A stretch of 64,000 nucleotides of DNA from Heterohyrax brucei (GCA_028571685.1 CM053143.1:8175501-8239500); one strand, 5' to 3'; shown: positions 1-11,626, counted from the stretch's first letter. Notes: generated by a model not told the origin, from the letters alone. Translations and numbers: made by a program.

Positions 1-444
1 ATTGGAAATGAAAACTGAAAGCTATTATTTATTTTAAATAGTGTAGAGAATAGACTATTACATCTTAACCTAAATATACACTTACAGAAAAAACAACACT
101 ATCTTGCAAAACAAACAAAAAAAACTCCTAGAAGAAGGGTATGTTTTTATATTTTTGCAATCCCATTTTATCTCACTTAACATAAGAGTCTCATTATCTA
201 CATCTGCATTTGAAGTGTGCTGATATTCTGGTTCAAGTCTATGAAGAAAATCTGGCGTCATGAAAGGAAGAAGTATTTGCATGACCTTTTCAAATAACTG
301 TCCATATGTTTGCTTGATAGTACACCAAAAACTAACAGGGAGTAATTTCTTCAAGGTGACTTACAATGTGAGTTATGAAACTACGCGCAATTGCATGAAC
401 ATCCATTGATCCACCTAGCATTTAGGACAATCTTTCACACATGC

Positions 445-1660
445 ATAATTTTTTTCAATTTATTGTGCTTTAGGTGAAAGTTTACAGAGAAAACTAGTGC
501 CCTATTCCAGGGTCTGTATGTAAAGTGGTCCATGACACTGATTCAACTCTCTACAACTCATTAATGCTCTCCTTATCTCTGTACCGGGTTCCCTGTTTCC
601 TTTCCTCTGGGGTTTCTGCCCTTTCCTGCCTTCTCATCTTTACTTTGGGGCAAATGATGTCCTTTTGATCTTTTATAATTGATTGTTCTAAAGAACACCA
701 TCCTCTCGGGTGTTACTGTTTATTTTATGGGCCTGTCTATTGTTTGGTTGGAAGGTGGTCTCCCGGAATGGCGTCAGTTCCAGGTCAGAAGGGTGTGTCT
801 TAGGGACAGCTTTGGGAGTTCCTCCAGTTTCTGTCAGAATAGCTAAGTCTCACCTTTTTTGTGAATTTTATTATTTGTTCTACATTTTTCTCCCACTCTG
901 TCTGGGACCGTCTGTTTTCATCTCATTCAGAGTGATGAGTAGTGGTAGCTAGGCACCATCTAGTTCTTGTCTTGGGGCCATAGAGGCTGTGGTTCCTGTG
1001 GTCCGTTAGTCCTCTAGACTAACTGTTCCTTTGAGTCTTTGTTTTTTGTCACTCTCCTTTGCTCTGGGTGGGAAGAGACTAATGACTGTGTCTTAGATGG
1101 TCATTTGTACTCTTTAAAGACCTCAGATGCCATTTACCCATGCCCTTACGAACTATGTTGTGCCAACTGATGTAGCTATCCCCAAAGTCTATGGCTCTTT
1201 ACCTTCAAGCCTTGGAACTAAGTCCTGCACAGCTCTGATTGTGCCTCTTTTATGCTCTATTATCTGTATTAATATACAGGCAGCACCTACAATTATGCAT
1301 GTAGAAACAGCCACAACCAAACCTGTATTTGCAGGGGAGTGTACTCCCTCCCACCATCCCACACCTCTTGAGCACATCTATCTATCAATGTATCCATTTG
1401 TAAATTATTACTTGTTAATACCATTATACCACAGTTACCCTTTATTCTTGTATTCATCTCCGTGTCTTCCTTCGCCATGGTCATGTTGTGCTGACCTCCC
1501 CCATACTGTATATAGCCTTTCCCTTCACCAGTGTTAACGTGTGTCTTCTATCTAGTCAGTACTTTTCCCTCCTTCTCTCTCACTCATGCATGCTCTGACT
1601 TCATGCACCTCCTTGAAGAGGCCTCAGAACTCCCATCGGACACTCTAAGAGCTATTAGAA
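445..1660 (-). mobile_element. L1 3' UTR fragment, afrotherian type
   Basis: It opens with TTTATTGTGCTTTAGGTGAAAG, close to the opening of the L1 3' end at 56545. It shares the ATGGGCCTGTCT phrase (near 730) with the copy at about 20750. The left edge is the T-rich (reverse poly-A) end, so the element points left. No ORF2 sequence is present. The right boundary is approximate. Confidence 0.6.
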
Positions 1661-2435
1661 AACAGCTTTGAGTTCAATCTAACGTTTATTAAACTTGCAA
1701 GCCATTACACAATGCCTTGATCTTGCACTATCTTTAATTCATTAATTTATTCACCACTTCCTGAAGGGGACCATCACCATCATAAATTAAGAAGCAGGCC
1801 AAAAACTTGCATTTGGGTCCAAAAGACACAAAATAGGCAATGAGTGATGAAGTTTGCAAAGTCTACATTGAATGTTACAACACATACACTGAAGCCTAGA
1901 GGGAAAAAATCAAAATATTCTCTGATACTTGAGCCTTTATTCTGAGAATGATCAAAACAGACAGGTTTGGATAAGGTTTCCCAGGAAGAGTTTAACAAAT
2001 TATAAATCTACAAGATATTTCAAATAATACTATTCTTTTTGTAAAACTTACTTGGCACAAAATCCATAGGTATGTAAATATAATGAGTCCCCTCCAACAA
2101 TATTATCAAAGATGTAAAGAATTTCGGAATACTCAAAAGAAGACACAAGGCAAACTACACATCTAATACCTAGGAATGTAGAGTATACTCAGGGTACTAA
2201 TCCATATAATAAGCATGTCTCATGTTACAGGTCACAGACCTTCAGGATGGGCTTTATGAGTTGAGTGTGAAAAACACATTTCAAACAGTAGAAATACGAT
2301 ACAGAATAAACATTTAAAGGGAAATTAATGTTTTAGCTACTGTATCTCTAATATTTTAGCCAGAAATAGTGTTACCCAAGGCAACCATCTTCAAAACCAA
2401 AAAGGCATACGCAAATTGTGATAGCAAATTCACGC

Positions 2436-2592
2436 TGCCTGTGGTGATGTAGTGGTTAAGTGCTATGCCTGCCAACAGAAAGGTCAGCAGTTCAAATCCA
2501 CCAGGTGTTCCTTGGAAACTACAGAACAGTTTTACTGTGACCTATATGGTTGCTGTGAGTCGCAACTGACTCGATAGCAATGTTGTCAGAGC
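2436..2592 (+). mobile_element. AfroSINE (short, HSP-like form)
   Basis: It shows the tRNA-like head (GTAGTGGTTAAGTGCTATGCC), the B-box-like AGTTCAAATCC, and the tail GAGTCGCAACTGACTCGATAGCA. The AGAAAGATGTGGCAG block seen in longer copies is missing, so this is the deleted form. Confidence 0.85.
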
Positions 2593-2744
2593 ACAATCAT
2601 AAGAAATTATCAATGATAATTTAAAAAAATCTCTCTCTATAATATTCCTTTAAATGATTCTGTAGAACTTCACATAACAAAGACAAAAGAAAACTAAAAG
2701 AAATATAAACTAAACGTTACAAAAACACCTAGCAGCAATAGCTA

Positions 2745-2950
2745 AAAATATGTAATGCATACTATGTGCCAAATGACAAAGTTCTCCTCATAAATTAACT
2801 TATTCAACTGTCTTTAACTACCTTTGAGATCAGTACTGTTTAATGCCCTTTTTACAAATGAGAAAAAGGAAAGCTCAGAGAAGAGATGTCACAGAAACAC
2901 AAAACAATTAAATAGCAGAACAGGGATCTGAACCAGCCTGGCTCGACTAA
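2745..2950 (-). repeat. MIR
   Basis: It reads as reverse-complement MIR: ACTATGTGCCAAATG, ACAAATGAGAAAAAGG, then GGATCTGAACC near 2925-2935. It is old and diverged. Confidence 0.6.
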
Positions 2951-4318
2951 CTCACTACAAACACTGCTTACAAAAAAATCCACATCATCTGCAAAGATTT
3001 TCCTTCTCTAAAAGTAAAACAAAGCAACAGCAGTAAACCATGTGTTGAGTTTGGTTCTGAAGTAAACCATGAGACCTCACGACTTCTGTTAGCCTTTAGA
3101 ACTTCAGGAGCTAGAGGCAGCATTAGAGTAGAATTGAATAGTTCATATTCTGAAGCACTGTAAGAATGTATCCTTTATGAGGTATTTGCTTCCATAAAAG
3201 TAGGTGGAGCAAGATTTTAGACAATGACAAGGAAAAGGAATAATGTAGAGATTAAATTTTCATTTTCTGTTTGGGAAGAAAAAAAATTAGGAGAAAGATA
3301 CAGGAATGAGCTTTATATTCTGTTAAGGGGATAGGCATTTTCCAGAAAACAAATTCACGGAGAAATGAAGTAAAATATTAACATATTCCTAAATCCCAAA
3401 TGAATGAATTATATCTGGGAAATCCATTTTTTACATATTCAGTAAAAGGATCATTTATCACAACCATGTAATAAAAATAGTACTGAAGCAAAGTCCAAAG
3501 GAACAATTCCTTGCATAACTCAGAACCACCCTGTACAGTCATATCTAAAACCTCTTCCTTGTTTTTTCCTAAATATATACACTATGCTATCTGCAACAAG
3601 CAAAGCTAAGAGATACTTTACAGTAAAGTATGTCTTCTTGTAGAAATGAAAAATTATAAATATATCAATTCAAAACTTCACTGACATATTTCACTTTCAA
3701 TATGACTACGAAACCAAGATTGTCCAGTCAGTGCATTTAGGTGCACTGAGTCTTTAAAAGCCTTCAACAGTTAAGGAAGTGATTTATTTGTACTGAAAAC
3801 CACAACTTGCATACAATGACTTACCCCTGCGAAGGCACTGGGAAGGGTGGGGAGCTTATAGGGAACAGATTTGAGATTTTAGTTTATTTTTTCATGAACA
3901 ATGAAGCGCTCAAGTCGAGGAAAAAAAAGCTAAAATCATGAAGACTCCAGTATAAAGCCACTATAGTGAACCAGTAGACTGCTAAAGAAAAAATAATCTA
4001 GCACTAGGCAATTAACAGACAACTGAAATAAACATTTTTCAAATAAAAATAAATTTTAAGGGGAAAATATTTATATATATCGCTTCAAAATCAACACAAA
4101 TAATTTCTAAGAAGTTTTTTAAAAAACTTGTTCCTCTACTTCAAGTAAACATAATGTCACACTAACAAGGAAGGAGGAGAGGGGGTTGCACTAAATAATC
4201 ATACTAAAAACAAAACGGTACTCATCAAGTGAAAAGATAATGTTAAGCTCCAACATTTTTTTTTTTAAGGAATCACACTTAAACAAAGCCACGATTTTCA
4301 AGAAAGGAGAAGAGGCCA

Positions 4319-4327
4319 ACCTACCTT
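4319..4327 (-). other. NR3C2: NR3C2 exon 2 splice donor (intron 2 start)
   Basis: On the minus strand the exon ends TCAAG and the intron opens GTAGGT, a near-consensus donor. The last exon base is 4325. It leaves the codon split after two bases, the phase expected for this gene. Reading on past the donor would turn the split serine codon into arginine. Confidence 0.93.
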
Positions 4328-6081
4328 GATACGTTTTCTGGAATGTATTCTAGGACTGGATATCCATCACTTCTTCTTGATGGCAAGTCACCATGGGATT
4401 TCCATGACTCCACTAAAGTCCCAACTGGAGGAAACGAACTCAGGTGCTGGAAAGATTGGTCTCTTGCAGATCGTGATAAAGATATTGTACCTTGAGCGCC
4501 AATCCTGTAGTGAAAGGATTGCCCACCTGAATTCACACCCACAATGGCAGATGAAGGGATGCTGGTCTCTGGGTAATAGCTCCCATCATCCGGTTCTTGT
4601 TTGATCCCCATTGAGAATCCGCCACCTTCACAGTTACCGTCAAAGCCTGGCACAGGTGGCCCTAAAATTCCTGACAGAGAATAGTAGTCTTTATCATCCA
4701 TAAAGGAAAAATATGAGCCGTCCATAAATGGAAATGGATTTACTGTTGGATTCCCTTTGAAAGAGGTACCTGAACATGAATGCTTGGTGGATTCTTGCTT
4801 TACTGGTACTGAAAATGGAGAACTCGGGTTTATTTTGCTATTTCCTCCTAGACACGAGCTGCTGAAAGCTCCATCTGGTTCTGGTTTTATGTACTGGACA
4901 AGGCTGAGCTGACCAGTCACACCATTTGAGATGGCATTCTCTACTTCCTCAGTCTTAGGAAAAGAGACCTCGGGAGCACCTTTCTCTCGTATGTCTGGAC
5001 TCGGAACCATATCCCGGGTTGCACTGGATCCAACGGGGGTGCCTGAAGCAGTGTAGCTGAAGGCGCTGCTTACAGGGCTACAGATCGATCCCACAGTACT
5101 GGCTGCAGGGCTGGAAAGTGTGGATCTGTTATTTGTGATGGAAGGGCTGGAAACAGAGCACCGTGAGCTGTTGATATTTGCAGGGCTAGACACAGACGAT
5201 CGCAGGATGATGTTATTAGGGCTGGCTACTGGAGATTTTGCACTGCAGTGACTCGGAGGGCTGGAAATTGGGGACTTCATGCTACTTAACGGACTTGAGA
5301 GGGGAGAACCCACGTTGCTAGCATGTGTGGGGCTGTGCGACCTGGAGCCTCGGGTTTCTATATTAGGAGAGCATGTCAAAGGAGTCCCCTGGGTGATTGG
5401 GCTATGCACTGCAAAACTTCCGAAGTTGGCCGTGGTGGAGGACACGGAATTGATTGCAGCAGGGCTACAAACTGCCGATGTCATGTTCAGAGGGCTACAG
5501 ATTGATGGGCTCTTCTCACGACAGGCAACAGGGCTCTTCACAATGGTGCGCATGACCCCACTGTTCACACAGCTTCCAGGTTCAGACAGAAATGACCTTA
5601 AGGGCCTGCTCACACTGCTCAGTGTAGAAGGACGGTGGCCGTTTTCTTTGTAAAATTTCACTAGCTGTTCAACGTTTTGATATATCTTTGCTGGACTCAG
5701 GCTGCCTTGTTGGTTCTGCTGATCATACGTGTAGTCAGCATCTCGTATGGAATCCATGTATAAACCCATAGACTCAGCAACAGTTGCTGAGAGTTCCTTA
5801 GATTCCAACTCTGTTTTAATATCAGATGTTAAAATCCCAGACCGATTACTGTCTTGCTGAAGGCAAGGGAGGAGTTCGTGTTTTTCTTTGCTGTTTCCTT
5901 GAGCACTGTTGTTTGGAATAGCACCGGAAATACAGCTTACATTGACAATTTCCATATATTTATTCTCATCGGTCCTCTCTGTAGATCCCAGGGAAGAATG
6001 CTCCACAGTCTGAGAAACTTGACCCCACTGTCTTTCCATATCGACACCTTCAGAGCGATTGTGATATCCTTTGGTCTCCAT
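4325..6081 (-). CDS. NR3C2: Mineralocorticoid receptor, coding exon 2 (N-terminal domain, partial gene)
   Basis: This is the first coding exon of the aldosterone/cortisol-activated nuclear receptor, a ligand-dependent transcription factor that moves from cytoplasm to nucleus. The frame starts with METKGYH and ends with YIPENVS plus two bases of a split codon: 1757 coding bases, which matches the human exon as I know it. It encodes most of the N-terminal domain: AF1a (about 1-167), a Ser/Pro-rich central inhibitory segment (about 170-440, many SP pairs) and AF1b (about 445 onward). Four SUMO-type psi-K-x-E sites are intact at K89, K399, K428 and K494, at the positions I recall for human, so no net indel is visible. 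No zinc-finger or ligand-binding sequence is here; those exons lie beyond position 1. No stop or frameshift is seen. The ATG has a purine at -3 and G at +4 once spliced, a strong context. Identification is by sequence recognition and is very secure. Confidence 0.98.
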
Positions 6082-6110
6082 AGCTAATAAATAGATTTAT
6101 ATTTAAAAAA
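6082..6110 (-). other. NR3C2: NR3C2 exon 2 splice acceptor and two untranslated exon bases
   Basis: Minus-strand reading gives a T-rich tract from a run of A on the plus strand at about 6103-6115, then TATTTATTAG, then the exon bases CT directly before ATG. Exon 2 therefore starts at 6083, only two bases upstream of the start codon, as in other mammals. Confidence 0.88.
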
Positions 6111-6359
6111 AAAAAATCAAATCCAAGTCAGTTATAATAGTACCACTTAAAAAGACATCCTAAAATTATATTTACTGAGCTAAAAAGTATATACTCTACA
6201 TATTATAAACAGTTCTTCTGGTTACATTAAAAACTATTACCTTCTAGGGTACTAATATAACAGTACTACGACTTGTCAGGAAGCTAACATAACAGGAATC
6301 AATCATAGTTTATAAAACAATTTTCCTTTTGAATACAAGTAATATGTTTATTATAATAG

Positions 6360-6548
6360 AGCCTTTAGTGTTTCCAAAGGATATTTACAAACTTTAGCTC
6401 ATGTACTATTCATGGTAACCCTGGGTTTTGATTAAGAGGGCAAAGAGGAAACTGAGGACTTGGTGTAGTATACCGGTGATTTCCCACTGTCAAAGACATA
6501 GTAAGGAACAAAGTCAGGTTTCACCCTAAGTCTTCTGATGCCAAAGCC
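6360..6548 (-). repeat. MIR
   Basis: Diverged MIR core with the GAGGAAACTGAGGACTTGG phrase (6446-6464) and a following tRNA-derived end. Boundaries are approximate. Confidence 0.5.
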
Positions 6549-7259
6549 TTTGGAGTCTCTGGATCAAATGGATGCTGCCTTCCACATTTAATGCATGACT
6601 TTATTAGAAACTTCTATCTTATTCCACACAGAAATGCCATTATGTTACCATTTCCAAATACAAACTTTCGAAGGGAATAATCATAGAAATAATAATCTAA
6701 GAATTATCTTTAAAATAAGAATTCCTTATACTAGATTAGTAGTGATTATAATTTATCATCAATTATGAGATACTATCCATGCAGATGTCCCGATTGATAG
6801 CAATGGTTCACAGCTCAGAGAGGCAACAGGTCAATGAAGAAGGTCAGGACTCCTCACCTCTGCATTTCAGTACCAGCAAGGGCAGTGGCATGCATCCTGA
6901 CCTAGGGATAGCCCTCCAGGAGGATTCCCAGTGCCAGCCAGCCAAGTGCTGGATTCCTAATAGTCAGACATTTTTACTATCAACAGTGAAAATACGGAGG
7001 AAGGTTAGGATGGGTCCCGAGGATTTCAGCGTTGGTTCATTCAACAGTTACCAAACATTTATCATTTTCTGATCTATGAGTAGTCACTGAGTCCACAGTG
7101 ATAAATGAAATAAAAATGGTCCTCATCCTCAGGGTGCCCATGGGACTCATTCAGAAATATAGCCATATTCATTGGCCCTATGTATAAATTTATTTCCTGA
7201 ACAGCCTAATTATAATCAGCCTGTATCTACATAGTTATTATACAGCATGTAACTCAATG

Positions 7260-7424
7260 CTGTCTTACAAGCATTTTAGATACACTAACTTATTTGATCC
7301 TTATAAACAACCTTATCAGCTTCAGAAAGGTAGAATACAAATGACACAACTGGAGAAACTGATGCACGGGTCCAACAGCTAATGACTGGCAGAGCTAGAA
7401 TTTGATCCCAAGTCTCTCTCTAGA
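7260..7424 (-). repeat. MIR
   Basis: Reverse MIR: GATCCTTATAAACAACC, ACTGGAGAAACTGATGCAC, and GAATTTGATCCCAAGTC in the expected order. Confidence 0.6.
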
Positions 7425-7426
7425 CC

Positions 7427-7630
7427 ATGGTTTCTCAATTTCAGTACTACTGACACCTTGCAGGGGGGTGTGGGCGGTTGTTCTATACATTGTAGGATTT
7501 TAGTGTTTCCCCTGGCCCCTGCTTACCATATAGAAACACACCCTCCTTATTTGTGATAAACCAGAATGTCTGGAGGTATCAGTAAATGCTTCTGGGGTGG
7601 GGGACAAAATCACTCGTGAGAATTACTACT
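7427..7630 (+). mobile_element. MER20 (hAT-Charlie fossil) in intron 1
   Basis: Contains TTTCTCAATTTCAGTACTACTGACA, the ACATTGTAGGATTTTAG and CCCCTGGCCCCTGC blocks, CCAGAATGTCTGGAGGTATC, and a closing GAATTACTAC. The order matches MER20. A second copy lies at 36797-36992. Confidence 0.65.
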
Positions 7631-7700
7631 CGAAAAAAAATCTTAAAGAAAATTAACTCGATTCCTGTAAAATTTCATTTGTATACTTTAACATATGCCA

Positions 7701-7867
7701 AACACAACCCAAATCCACTGCTGTTGAGTCGATTCTGACTCATAGAGACCCTACAGATCAGAAAAGAACTGCCCCATAGAGTTTCCAAGGAGTGCCTGGC
7801 AGATTCCAACTGCCGATCTTTTAGGTAGCAGGTGTAGCACTTAACCACCATGCTACCAGGGTTTCCA
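7701..7867 (-). mobile_element. AfroSINE
   Basis: Reverse orientation: GAGTCGATTCTGACTC tail, TTTCCAAGGAGTGCCTGGCAG, CACTTAACCACC head and CCAGGGTTTCC start. Short form. Confidence 0.88.
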
Positions 7868-8680
7868 CTTTAATATGTAAACGCCCTAAAATCAATATAT
7901 GTGCATTTTTCAAATCTTTTCTGGTCTGTAAACAAGCTATGAACCCTAAAATATTAATATCTTGATCTAAAAGATGCAATTTTCTGCACTTCTGCAAACA
8001 AACATTGCTTTAGGCCTCTCTCTTTTCCCCTCTGCCATCCACTGCCTTCATCCTCCCCACCTCCCTTCACTCAAGAGACACCAGCAAGTCCTTCTGCTAA
8101 GGAACTTACACTAATTAATGAACAAAAATAATATAATGGCTCTAACAAATAAACTGGCAGTCAATATCACAAGGCTCTATGGAGAAAGCTGATGCCCAAA
8201 TTGAGTCTTGTAACCATCTCTGACTTTTGCATATTCTACACTAGACTTTTAAGTTCTGAAAAGGTAGAAACTCAATCAATTTTACCACTGTATCCCAAGC
8301 CAATAAGATACCACAAATTAAAAAAAAGAATGATTATATCAATACTGAATAATTTGTGAATATTAAACCTACTGACCAAATAGCATTCTTTTACTTAAAA
8401 AATATTGTCCTATGAATTCTTAATTAAAATTAATCACAAAAGAGTGGAAAATAAATCCAATTAGAAAGGGTGAATTGGTTTTCTGGTAATTCCAGCCAAA
8501 AAAAATTGATCTGGAGGAAAGCCAAATAAAAGTTGACAAAAAGGGAACTGGAAACTATGTACCTAATACTGACCTTCTCTACTTGACTATAAAAATCGTT
8601 TAATTATAGACATGAATTAAACAAATACCTTCTACTTCATGGTATTCTGTTCTCCCCACCAAATCTGAACAGATGGACAC

Positions 8681-8692
8681 ACACACACACGA
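8681..8692. repeat. (AC)n microsatellite
   Basis: Six AC units in intron 1. Confidence 0.8.
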
Positions 8693-9522
8693 TACAGCTG
8701 TTTCAGATCAAAGTCATTCAACAATGTAAGAAACACGTACATTTCTATTCTATACTGGTTTATCATCCTCTCCCTATTCCTGTTCCTAAGCTCCCATTCT
8801 CCATTTTGGTGAACTGTATCACTTCCTAATCAAATGCCTGGGTGTATACCTGCCAGATAACCTTCCTCAAGATCTTCAGTGTGCACATTTTTCCCCACCT
8901 GCACAGCCGCTGGTTCATTCTTTCTTCCTTGGTTCAAGGCAACAGGTCTCTCTGACTCAGGTCCTAAGGGGGTAGCCCCACCTAGACTTCCTTCCAAAAT
9001 GAATTCTCCAAAGTGTCATTCCAGAAAGATGATCACCTTACTGCTTTTTTGAAGTATCAGGGTGCAAATCCACATATTAACTTCCCCGAGAAGTTCTACT
9101 GTGCAGAACCTGTTTACTTTCTAATTCAGTAGTCCCTAAACAAATTAACCATGCACCTTTTTTTCACAGAATTCATAGTAATATCTTGAAAGACACTTTC
9201 TATCCCTCTTGCCCCAAAGCATTAGCCACACCCTAGAGATACGGGAGACGATATGCAGAGTTGAAGAGAGCCGAAATCAGAGATGGCAATGCCAAGGACA
9301 GGCTTAAAGCCTTCTACAAGGAAGCACCTTATCCGGTAACAAGAGGCAACAAATCACAACTTTCCAAATCCTGTTTGGCTATCCCTGAGCTCTCAACTAT
9401 AACATAATACAGGCTGTAACTTACCAATTTGACAAACATCTACCATTAAGAGAATTTGTAAAAAGCTTTGCTGAAATCTAAAGCAGTTTTGTTTACAATA
9501 GTCTCCTGATCTACCAACCTAG

Positions 9523-9564
9523 GGTCACCATGAGTCGGATCCGACTCGACGGCTCTCGGCTTGG
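9523..9564 (+). mobile_element. 42-bp 3' end of an AfroSINE/RTE with perfect target duplications
   Basis: The insert carries CCATGAGTCGGATCCGACTC followed by GACGGC, the terminal ~45 bp shared by AfroSINE and RTE. The 17-mer CTGATCTACCAACCTAG sits exactly on each side, at 9506-9522 and 9565-9581. This is a very strongly 5'-truncated retroposition. There is no poly-A tail, as expected for RTE machinery. Confidence 0.9.
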
Positions 9565-10439
9565 CTGATCTACCAACCTAGTCTATCTCTCAACAAAGGA
9601 AATAAAAGTTGGGAACAAACACAACAGAATGGGGACATCTAGCATCTGCAGGGCTGCCACTGCAAACATTTTTTAAGATCACATTGTCTCAGAGATTACT
9701 GAAAATATTTTCCGTCGAACTCTATCACTTTAATCCATCTTCTCTTCAAAATTTTAAAAGATCAGATTCAGAGCTTATTTCCTATTTTGTCTAAGAAACC
9801 CAGGTTGCCTATCTGGAATTGTCATAATGACTATGCTTGGAGCAGAATCAGTCATCCCAAACTTCCTAATGAATGCTGAAATTACTAGGTGATGAGTATG
9901 ATCCTCACAGAACAGAATATGCAAAGAGTCAAGGGAAAGTATTTGTTGCTAAAGTGTATCTCACTTATATAAAATAAAGCTTGTCTCTCTCACAGTGGGT
10001 ATTATAGAGACTCTCTTGGTTGATAAAAGCAAAAGCTAACCCTTTAACTGACATGCAACTATGTCACCCCTCCCCCTATATACAAGCAAGTTTCACTTAA
10101 GAAAAGCAAGAATTACTGATGAAGTTTCCACTTTAAGCTATTTTTACCAAGGAAAATCTAACTAATATTGTATCTTGTAAGTTGCCCTTTTGCAAAAGAC
10201 AGCAGTTTTTCTCAGGAATACTAGCCAAGTCCTTTTCAGTTTATATTTTACCTGAAAGTACTTTCACTTTTAATATCCCCTCTAACATACAGCTGTTTTA
10301 AACATCATTTTCTATGTTTCACTATGATCTAGCATCTTAAAGACTGACCATTAGGAATTTCACAATTATCACTAGATTGCATACCTGTAAAAGTTCCCTG
10401 TAAGTAACAACTATTTTTCTACTATCGGCACTACAGAAC

Positions 10440-10560
10440 TATTATTATGTTTCCCTCTTCTAGAGATGAAGTAAAGGATAGAAACCTACCCAAGGTCATC
10501 CAAGGGAGCAGGAGAACCAGTTAGAACCAAGCACACCTCAGTTCTGTTCACTTACCTAAT
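10440..10560 (-). repeat. MIR fragment
   Basis: The ACCCAAGGTCATCCAAGGGAG phrase (10487-10507) and flanking sequence look like the reverse MIR core. Weak. Confidence 0.35.
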
Positions 10561-11528
10561 TCACTGAGCACCTGATCTTTCCAATATTCCCAGACAAAAC
10601 GATTTCTACCTAAAGGAAAAAGCTCCCCTTCAGATTAACAAAACAACAACAGCAAAAAAAAAACTCTCCTCAAGCATTTCTATACCATGCCAAGATGTCA
10701 AACATAAAATCAAAACTCTCCAGCAGGACTTCAAAGTCGGAGTCTTCAATAAGAGCACCTAGAAAAACAGCAACACAAAGTGCTGAAAAGCAATTTGGTG
10801 CATTCGATATTCAGCAGTCTCAAAATTTATCTGCCACCAAATAAAAGTTCCCCTAACTACGTTACAAAAAAATGCTTAACACTGATGGTGACACAAAAAA
10901 TCCAATCTAAATTGGGTATTTTTATATTAAACAGAAGTCAGGCACCTAATCTGCTAAGGGTGCCAGCAAAAGAAGCTTCATCCTCTTCTTCCCTGCCCTC
11001 AGAATTCCAAGTGATGCCACAGAAATCATAATCTTTCTCAAGAGTTTTGTGAATACTAGGGAACAAGAAAGCACGAATTTCCAGAGCCGCCTTCCCACAG
11101 ATTATCAGAATCTGTATCTCCTTCAGCTGCCCTTATTCAGCTACACCTCTGGCTGAGATTTGGGAGCTTCCGCAATTAACAGAGCAAAGAAATATTATTC
11201 AAACGTCCTTTAAAAAACTGTACAAGGAAAATGATCCGAAATTCATCTTTGGGGGACGGGAAGGGTGGGAGACCTCCCACTGCCAAAGGCGTTTCAAAAC
11301 TGCTGGTTAGGAGGCATTTATCCGAAGTGGTCAAACTTTCCCAAAATAGTCCTCTGGCGGCCAAAGGGGGGAAAAAGTAGAAAAGCAAAACAAAACAACA
11401 AGCACACAGCACCACACCGACTGTGCCTCCGGATTACGCAGCCACTTCTGCCTGCAAAGTGCACGCTCCCGTGCCGCGGCCGCACGCTGCGCCGGACAAG
11501 CGGCGCCCCGCCGCGCGCCCCAACACAC

Positions 11529-11626
11529 CTGCCTCGGCCGGGGTCCGTCTCTGGGCGACTACCTGTTGCAGAGCTTGTCACCGCCACGACACCCCTGCTG
11601 TGCAGCCCACCTAAATCCAACCACAT
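11529..11626 (-). other. Upstream ORF in the NR3C2 leader (exon 1-alpha part)
   Basis: ATG at 11626-11624 opens 32 codons plus two bases in exon 1-alpha. After splicing to exon 2 at 6083 it continues for one split codon and ten more, ending at a TGA at 6052-6050. The frame is 43 codons long. It overlaps the receptor start by 32 bases in another frame. The uATG context is weak (T at -3, T at +4), while the main ATG is strong. It could lower translation of the main frame by catching some scanning ribosomes. This is seen directly if the splice is correct; the regulatory effect is inferred. Confidence 0.6.

Larger units (their letters stand above)
1..4324 (-). other. NR3C2: NR3C2 intron 2, 5' part
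   Basis: Intronic sequence, AT-rich. Recognised repeats are an L1 3' UTR (about 445-1660), an AfroSINE (2436-2592) and a MIR (2745-2950). 1661-2435 and 2951-4318 contain nothing I can name. The longest translations here are L1-derived or chance frames. Confidence 0.9.
6084..11528 (-). other. NR3C2: NR3C2 intron 1
   Basis: Interval between the untranslated first exon and exon 2, about 5.4 kb. It carries MIR fragments, an AfroSINE (7701-7867), a MER20 (7427-7630), a short CA run near 8681-8692 and a 42-bp SINE-tail insertion (9523-9564). 7870-9500 and 9585-10440 hold nothing else recognisable. No coding exon is supported. Confidence 0.8.

Noticed and set aside
1127-1537. 136-residue plus frame
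   Set aside because: Lies antisense in an L1 3' UTR and has no domain.
2436-2592. tRNA-like sequence as a true tRNA gene
   Set aside because: The tRNA-like heads belong to AfroSINEs; no cloverleaf with a proper acceptor stem is seen here or in other copies.
4326-6087. Plus-strand frames opposite NR3C2 exon 2
   Set aside because: They are shadows of the receptor coding sequence and have no independent support.
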